DNA of 64,000 nt. It comes from Schistosoma haematobium (lineage: Eukaryota; Platyhelminthes; Trematoda; Strigeidida; Schistosomatidae). The notes below the pieces were generated by a model. The model had not been told where the DNA came from, searched no databases, and was given only the letters and a program-made list of their open reading frames with translations. The stretch's first letter is position 1. Each line of letters opens with the position of its first letter. The DNA lies in the NCBI RefSeq assembly GCF_000699445.3, contig NC_067202.1:4123458-4187457 (forward strand). Reading direction: 5' to 3'. This document shows positions 54,401 to 60,400 of this stretch, piece by piece. The translations under genes were made by a program, and so were the position numbers.

Positions 54401-57400
54401 ATCATTCACTTCATCTACTACAAGTACTTGTTCAACTGCTTTAGAAGTTAATGTAATCAAATGTAATAATTCACAACAACATCAACAAAATGGATTAATT
54501 AATAAAGATTCTACTGATCCTATAACAACAGATCATAATCGTTCAAAACGATTGGATATTATAAATAATAAATCAAATCGTTCAAATCAACAATTAAAAA
54601 AGAATTATGATTATTGTTCTGAGAATTATCAAACTATTCAATGTGTTAATAATGATAATAATATTGGAACCGATCCTATTAATATTGAAAGAGAGGTTTG
54701 TTTGTTTGTTTTAATTAATATAAATAATTAGTTAGATAGTCACAATATAGAACTTAGTACATTATGTACATCGTTTCAAGTTGCCATAATCCATTAGCAT
54801 AGTGAGATAAAAAATTATTTGACTAAATCCCCCAAATGCCCTGGTATGACCGAGAGTAGAGTGGGCCCGCCCTCCCTCTCGAAATGCTCTCACACGGCCA
54901 CGCGTATACAGCCTCTGCCAGGGAAGTCCTACTCACTGCCTTCTCGCACCACGGGTGTTGTTTACGAAAATGAGAGGACGAAAAGCAAATGTCCGGCGCT
55001 TTAACCGGATTCCAAACCAATGGTGCACATGGGCTCCAGTATCCTGCGGGAACAAATGGCGTATGAACCAATCGTTGGTCACCGGCTACCACGGGACTGC
55101 TCCATTGCCCTGTGGGTCAGACCTTTAGGTCAAAGGCTCGGGGTATGGCCCCCTGAGAAAACCACCTGTTTCGGTCTGGGCACCCGGGCAGTAACCCAGC
55201 CCTCACACAAATCGAATGATTTATGTGGCGCATATATATTTGGTGCCTCCTTGTACCAATGTTTATGTGTTTAAATAATATTAATAATAAATCCCAGAAT
55301 AATAAATGTAGTAACAGTATCAGAAGTGATTGAAAAAATTATTCATCGAAGAATACGACTTAGAATTTAGAGAAAGATAAAGAATGGATTCATCTGAGCT
55401 ACCAACCATGGGATTACATATCTTAACGTTACTCCACTGTTTTGTGGATTAGATCTTTAGATCAAAGCTCGGAGAGTGACATTCTAAGTACATCATCTGC
55501 TTTGGTTTGGGCGCTCGGGCAGTATTTCAACCCTCACACATACATATATTTGGTACCTCCTTGTAACATTGTTTATGTGTTTAAATAAAATAAATTTTTG
55601 ACTTATAAACGATCAACAACGTATCGATGAAAATAAAAGGAACATGAAAAATAGTATCTATAGTCATTCACACTAAATTTTTAGAACCATTACTTAAAAC
55701 AATCATAAAATATATAGATAAAACAGTTAAAACGGTTTATTTACTATGTATTTTTCTTGTTATAGGATCAACGTAGTTCTCATCGACACAGTCGTAAACA
55801 TCATCGTCGTCATTGTCGATATCGTAAACACCATGGACATCATAAACGTCATAGTGAATCTAATCAAGAAATCTCCGGAACAATTAATCTTACCGGTGAA
55901 TCATTAGGATCGTCTTCTAGTACGACTAATAATTGTAATTCTGGAATTTCCGAAGCATCTTCATCATCTTCTGGACTAACGACAGTCTCTTGTCATCGTC
56001 GACGTTCAAGAACACGAAGTATAACAGATGAAGATTGTACAACTTCCGGTTCACGAAGAAGTAGTCCTTTACCACCAGCTCCAACAATATTATGTAATGT
56101 AGGCCAGCAAACTGATGAGTTGAGTTTATTGAAAGTAGCTGGTCTTACAATATCGTCTAAAACTGGTAAGTTACCTACAATTGATTTATTATATGTATGT
56201 ACTCTGATTTGACTGCTTACTTCAACTCTAAATCTACTTCTAACATATTTGTAGATATTTATCCAAATGAGTTTGGTAACTAATTGGAAATGGTTATCTT
56301 GCAAAATTGACATTGTTGTATACTTCAATCTATACCAATCAAACGGTTATTTTATTTTGCAGTTATCAATGCTTGAATAACAGTCAGTATCCGACTGGGT
56401 TAATGTCTAAGCTTTCGCGCGCGAGACTGAGAGTACTGGGTTCGAGTTCCGCGTGCGGGATCATGGATGCTCACTGCTGACGTGTCCCATACTAGAACGA
56501 AACGGCTGTCCAGTGCTTTCAGGTTTTCAATGGTGGTCTAACATTGATCAATTCATGATCTCAATTAAAAACTCAACAACCTCCACAATCCTATATTAAT
56601 ATTTTACAATTGTAATTAATGCTTCAATAACAGTCGGCTAATAGTTGAAACACATTTGTCTCTCAACCACTAGTTAACATTTTTAAGCTCCTCCCCCCCC
56701 CCGAAAAACACTTCAGTTAGATAAACAGCTGACTGTTATTACTAACTATCATGCATAAACGGTACTGCTCAAAAGTGAATGCACATGCATGTACTTAGTA
56801 AGTGACATTAATTATTATTCATATTTAGATAATAATTGAGTACTGTAAATAAGTATACACAAAATGTTATATTATGTACATTTTATGATATTGCGCTGAA
56901 AATTATTCACAATGTCTTACGTTATTGATATGAGTCATTTGTTACTTTCGTTAGCATTACCAGTAGTATTACTATCTGGGATAGTTCAGATCATGAACTA
57001 AACTTAGTCACATAAACACTGAAAACCAGGAGGCATTGAACAACTGTTTCGTACTAGTACGGGACTCCTGAACATTACGCACCCATAACTCTACCTGAGA
57101 AGATCGAACTAAAGAGTATCAGGTCTCATCGGTGCAAGTTGCCACACCACTTTAACTCAGAGATGAAATTAGTAAGACAAATTCAAGATGAGTAGAAACA
57201 CTAACACTATCAACTGGGTTCACAGTGAGTGCTTAACCTTTATACCCCTGAGTTGAGATGTACACCATCGAATCCCAACTCACTTGTCAAAATGTTATGC
57301 GCCCGACATGAGATCTAAATATCCTAAGTTCGAACCTCATCCTCAGGTGAACTGCTCAATGTACAGTCCTGAGAACTCCCGTACTAGTACGAAACAGCTG

Positions 57401-60400
57401 TCCGGTACTTCATGGTTTTGTACAGTTATCTAACTAAGATCGCTCCGCAATGTAAGCCATGGAATTTCCCAATCTCTGCAAATCCTTCATTTTCATTATA
57501 CTTACATAAATATTTGTGTGTGTGAAAGTGGGTGTATTTACACTCCCATCTTTATTGTTTGTATTCTTACTTTGAAGGTGCTAATTCTGAGTCAGCGAAT
57601 AATAATATCAAGAGTAATAATGAAAATCGTAAATCTTATTTAGATTCTGAAGGTGAATGGGAAGAAGTTGAATGTAATGAATCAGGTTGTGAAGAATGTC
57701 AAAATTCAATTCACACAACAACAACGGCTACTACTACTGATAAAAGTATTAATAGTCATGGAAATAAACAATCGAAACATTTAACAACTACATCACCTCC
57801 TATCCTTTCGTCACCTTCCCATCCAACTATTATTTTGCAGAATAGAATAAATCAATTACATTCAACATCATCGAATAATTTCAATCCATTATGTGTAACA
57901 TTAAATAACCAACAACAACCATTGTATAATCTATCAACTCCCCCGACTAATTCATCATTATCGATGATCAATAGTAAACAACAATCGAATTCAACTAATT
58001 CATCGTTAGGTTCATCGAAAACATCACGATCTGCTGGTGGATTTAGTAGTAGTGGTGGAAGTACTGGTTTAGCAAATTTATCATCACCGCCACTACCTCC
58101 TCCATCTTTATCGACCAATAATCCTATTACTACCATCACGACAACTACTACTACGAATAATAGTAATAATGATAATAATCATTCAAATGTAACTTCTATG
58201 CAATTACAACAATACAAACAATCACAGTTATCAGGAATAAAACAACAACAATTTATCGGTATGATGAACAACAATAATCAAACGAAATTCAATTCGGGTA
58301 AGTTCAATATTCAACTTGTTTCTTTTAAAAAAAAAATGGGACTTTATTCAGTTTACAACTTTTTTAACTAGAAAGAAACATACATACTAAATTCTACTGT
58401 TTAACTAGGATTCATATTCTGACGAGACTATAATTTATGGACGAACTAATCAAATATAAGATAATAGGTCTCGGATTTCGGTGCGAAATTCACTCATTAT
58501 TTTGGTTAGATAGAGTTTTGGCATTATAGCTTATGTCGGTTCGTGATGAAAACCCTGAATTTGGTTTCTAACACCGATTACCACGACGCGCAACGCTAAC
58601 CGGTGTTGGAGATGGTTGGAAGAAAGTTAGGGGTGACCAAACCAAAACAGTCCTTGAAGTCACTAATTTCTGGTCAGAGCCGTGTTGGTAGATGCAGACT
58701 ATTTGGTTGGAGTCCGCGTGACTATCGTAGCCAATGGTTGGAGACTTTTGGTGACCTGGCTCAGAATTGATCACAATGGCGTAGGTGTATACACACTTTG
58801 TCTTCTTTTAAACTAAGAGATTAAAATTGCTTCATATCTTTCTTTCTACCAACTAATTCTTTCTTCCTGTACTATATCCTTATTGCAATTTTTCTTTTAT
58901 ATATTACCACCACTGAATTAACTACTTTTATGAGTCCGGTGTCCATCTTGTTGTGTTAATGAGGTATGGCAACTTGGACCGATGCATATATGTGCCTGGT
59001 CCTACGTTGTAGCTGACTGACTGACTTCTAACCATAATCATCAACTGTAAATCATAATTCTGTTTCCTCATACAGGTTTACAACCCTCATTTGGTTCTGG
59101 TTATTAGGTGGACACTCTCAAGGTCAGATTAGCGTTGCTCAAAGGTCGTCCATAAATTATAGTCTCACATATATGTTTATATTTTTGTGACCAGTTAATT
59201 TGATTCCAATTCGATTAAACAAATGAATATAAATCTTCCATTTTAACTTCATGTATATTACAAATTGGTTAACCCCCTTTTTATGTGATAGCGGTAATAA
59301 GAAACCAAATACAAGTTTAATTGGATGAATTTATTTCAGACATAGACATTGAAAATGAGAAGCAGAGAAGCCGAGCTTATTAACTTCTATTGTTAAAGTG
59401 TGACTTAATATTTATAGCCAGACTAAAATGAACTAGATTTATGGTGAATAGGATAAGCGATACATATACATACGTTAATGTAAAAACAGTTAAGATTATA
59501 AACAAATAATTGACAAGGTCAAAATGTGACTCAAGAAGAATAGATAAATTAATCTGTGCGGAAGCTAGAATAATCCCATGTGGACTTGAAATGGTACTTA
59601 GACACTACAATATATTTGTACTCAATCAGAGTAAACAACAAAACGAACTAATGTCATATAAAGAAAACAGTCGACAACTATGAATTAGTAGTATAGAGTC
59701 AATTGTCTTATATTGTTTGACATATATCAACACAAAAGTGTGAAGAAAGTTACTATTCAGTTATTAAGTTATACTGGATTTTTATTCACTTAGTATTTAT
59801 TCCTCAATTGGGACCCTAATTGACTGTACATGTTTGGATTCGTAGTAAAAATCAATGAATACAATCCCAGAGAAATTTCCTAATCAATAATAAACTATGA
59901 TTAATTAAAAAAAAATTGAGCGTCGAATAAAATAAATTCAGATGAACAAAAAGAGTGATTGTTGTGTACACTGATGTGTGCTCCCAAATGCCCTGGTACG
60001 GCCGAGAGTGAGGAGAGTCCGCTCTCCCTCTCGGAATGCTCTCACATGGCCACGCGTATATAGCCTCTGCCAGGGAAGTATTACTTACTGCCTTCTCGCA
60101 CCACGGGTGTTGTTTACGAAAATGAGAGGACGAAAAGCAAATGTCCGGCGCCTTAACCGGATTCCAAACCAATGGTGCACATGGGCTCCAGTATCCTGCG
60201 GGAACAAATGGCATATGAACCAATCATTGATCACCGGCTACCATGGGACTGCATCTCCTTACGATGCTCCACTGCCTTGTGGATCAGACCTTCAGGTCGA
60301 AGGCTCGGGGAGTGGCCCCCTGAGAAAACCACGTGGTTCGGTTTGGGCACCCGGGCAGTATCACAGCCCTCACACATATCGGATGATATTTGTGTGGCGC

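Larger units (their letters stand above)
54696..55765 (+). other. ADAM intron 16
   Basis: Contains a well-preserved D copy followed by a second, 3'-only D fragment in the same orientation. Confidence 0.8.
56166..57577 (+). other. ADAM intron 17
   Basis: Contains one plus-strand SINE-A and one head-to-head SINE-A pair. Confidence 0.8.

Noticed and set aside
53643..54731. Separate gene starting at the ATG of the 362-codon frame
   Set aside because: The acceptor at 53624/53625 and the phase join it to exon 15, and the frame is left at a GT donor before its stop.
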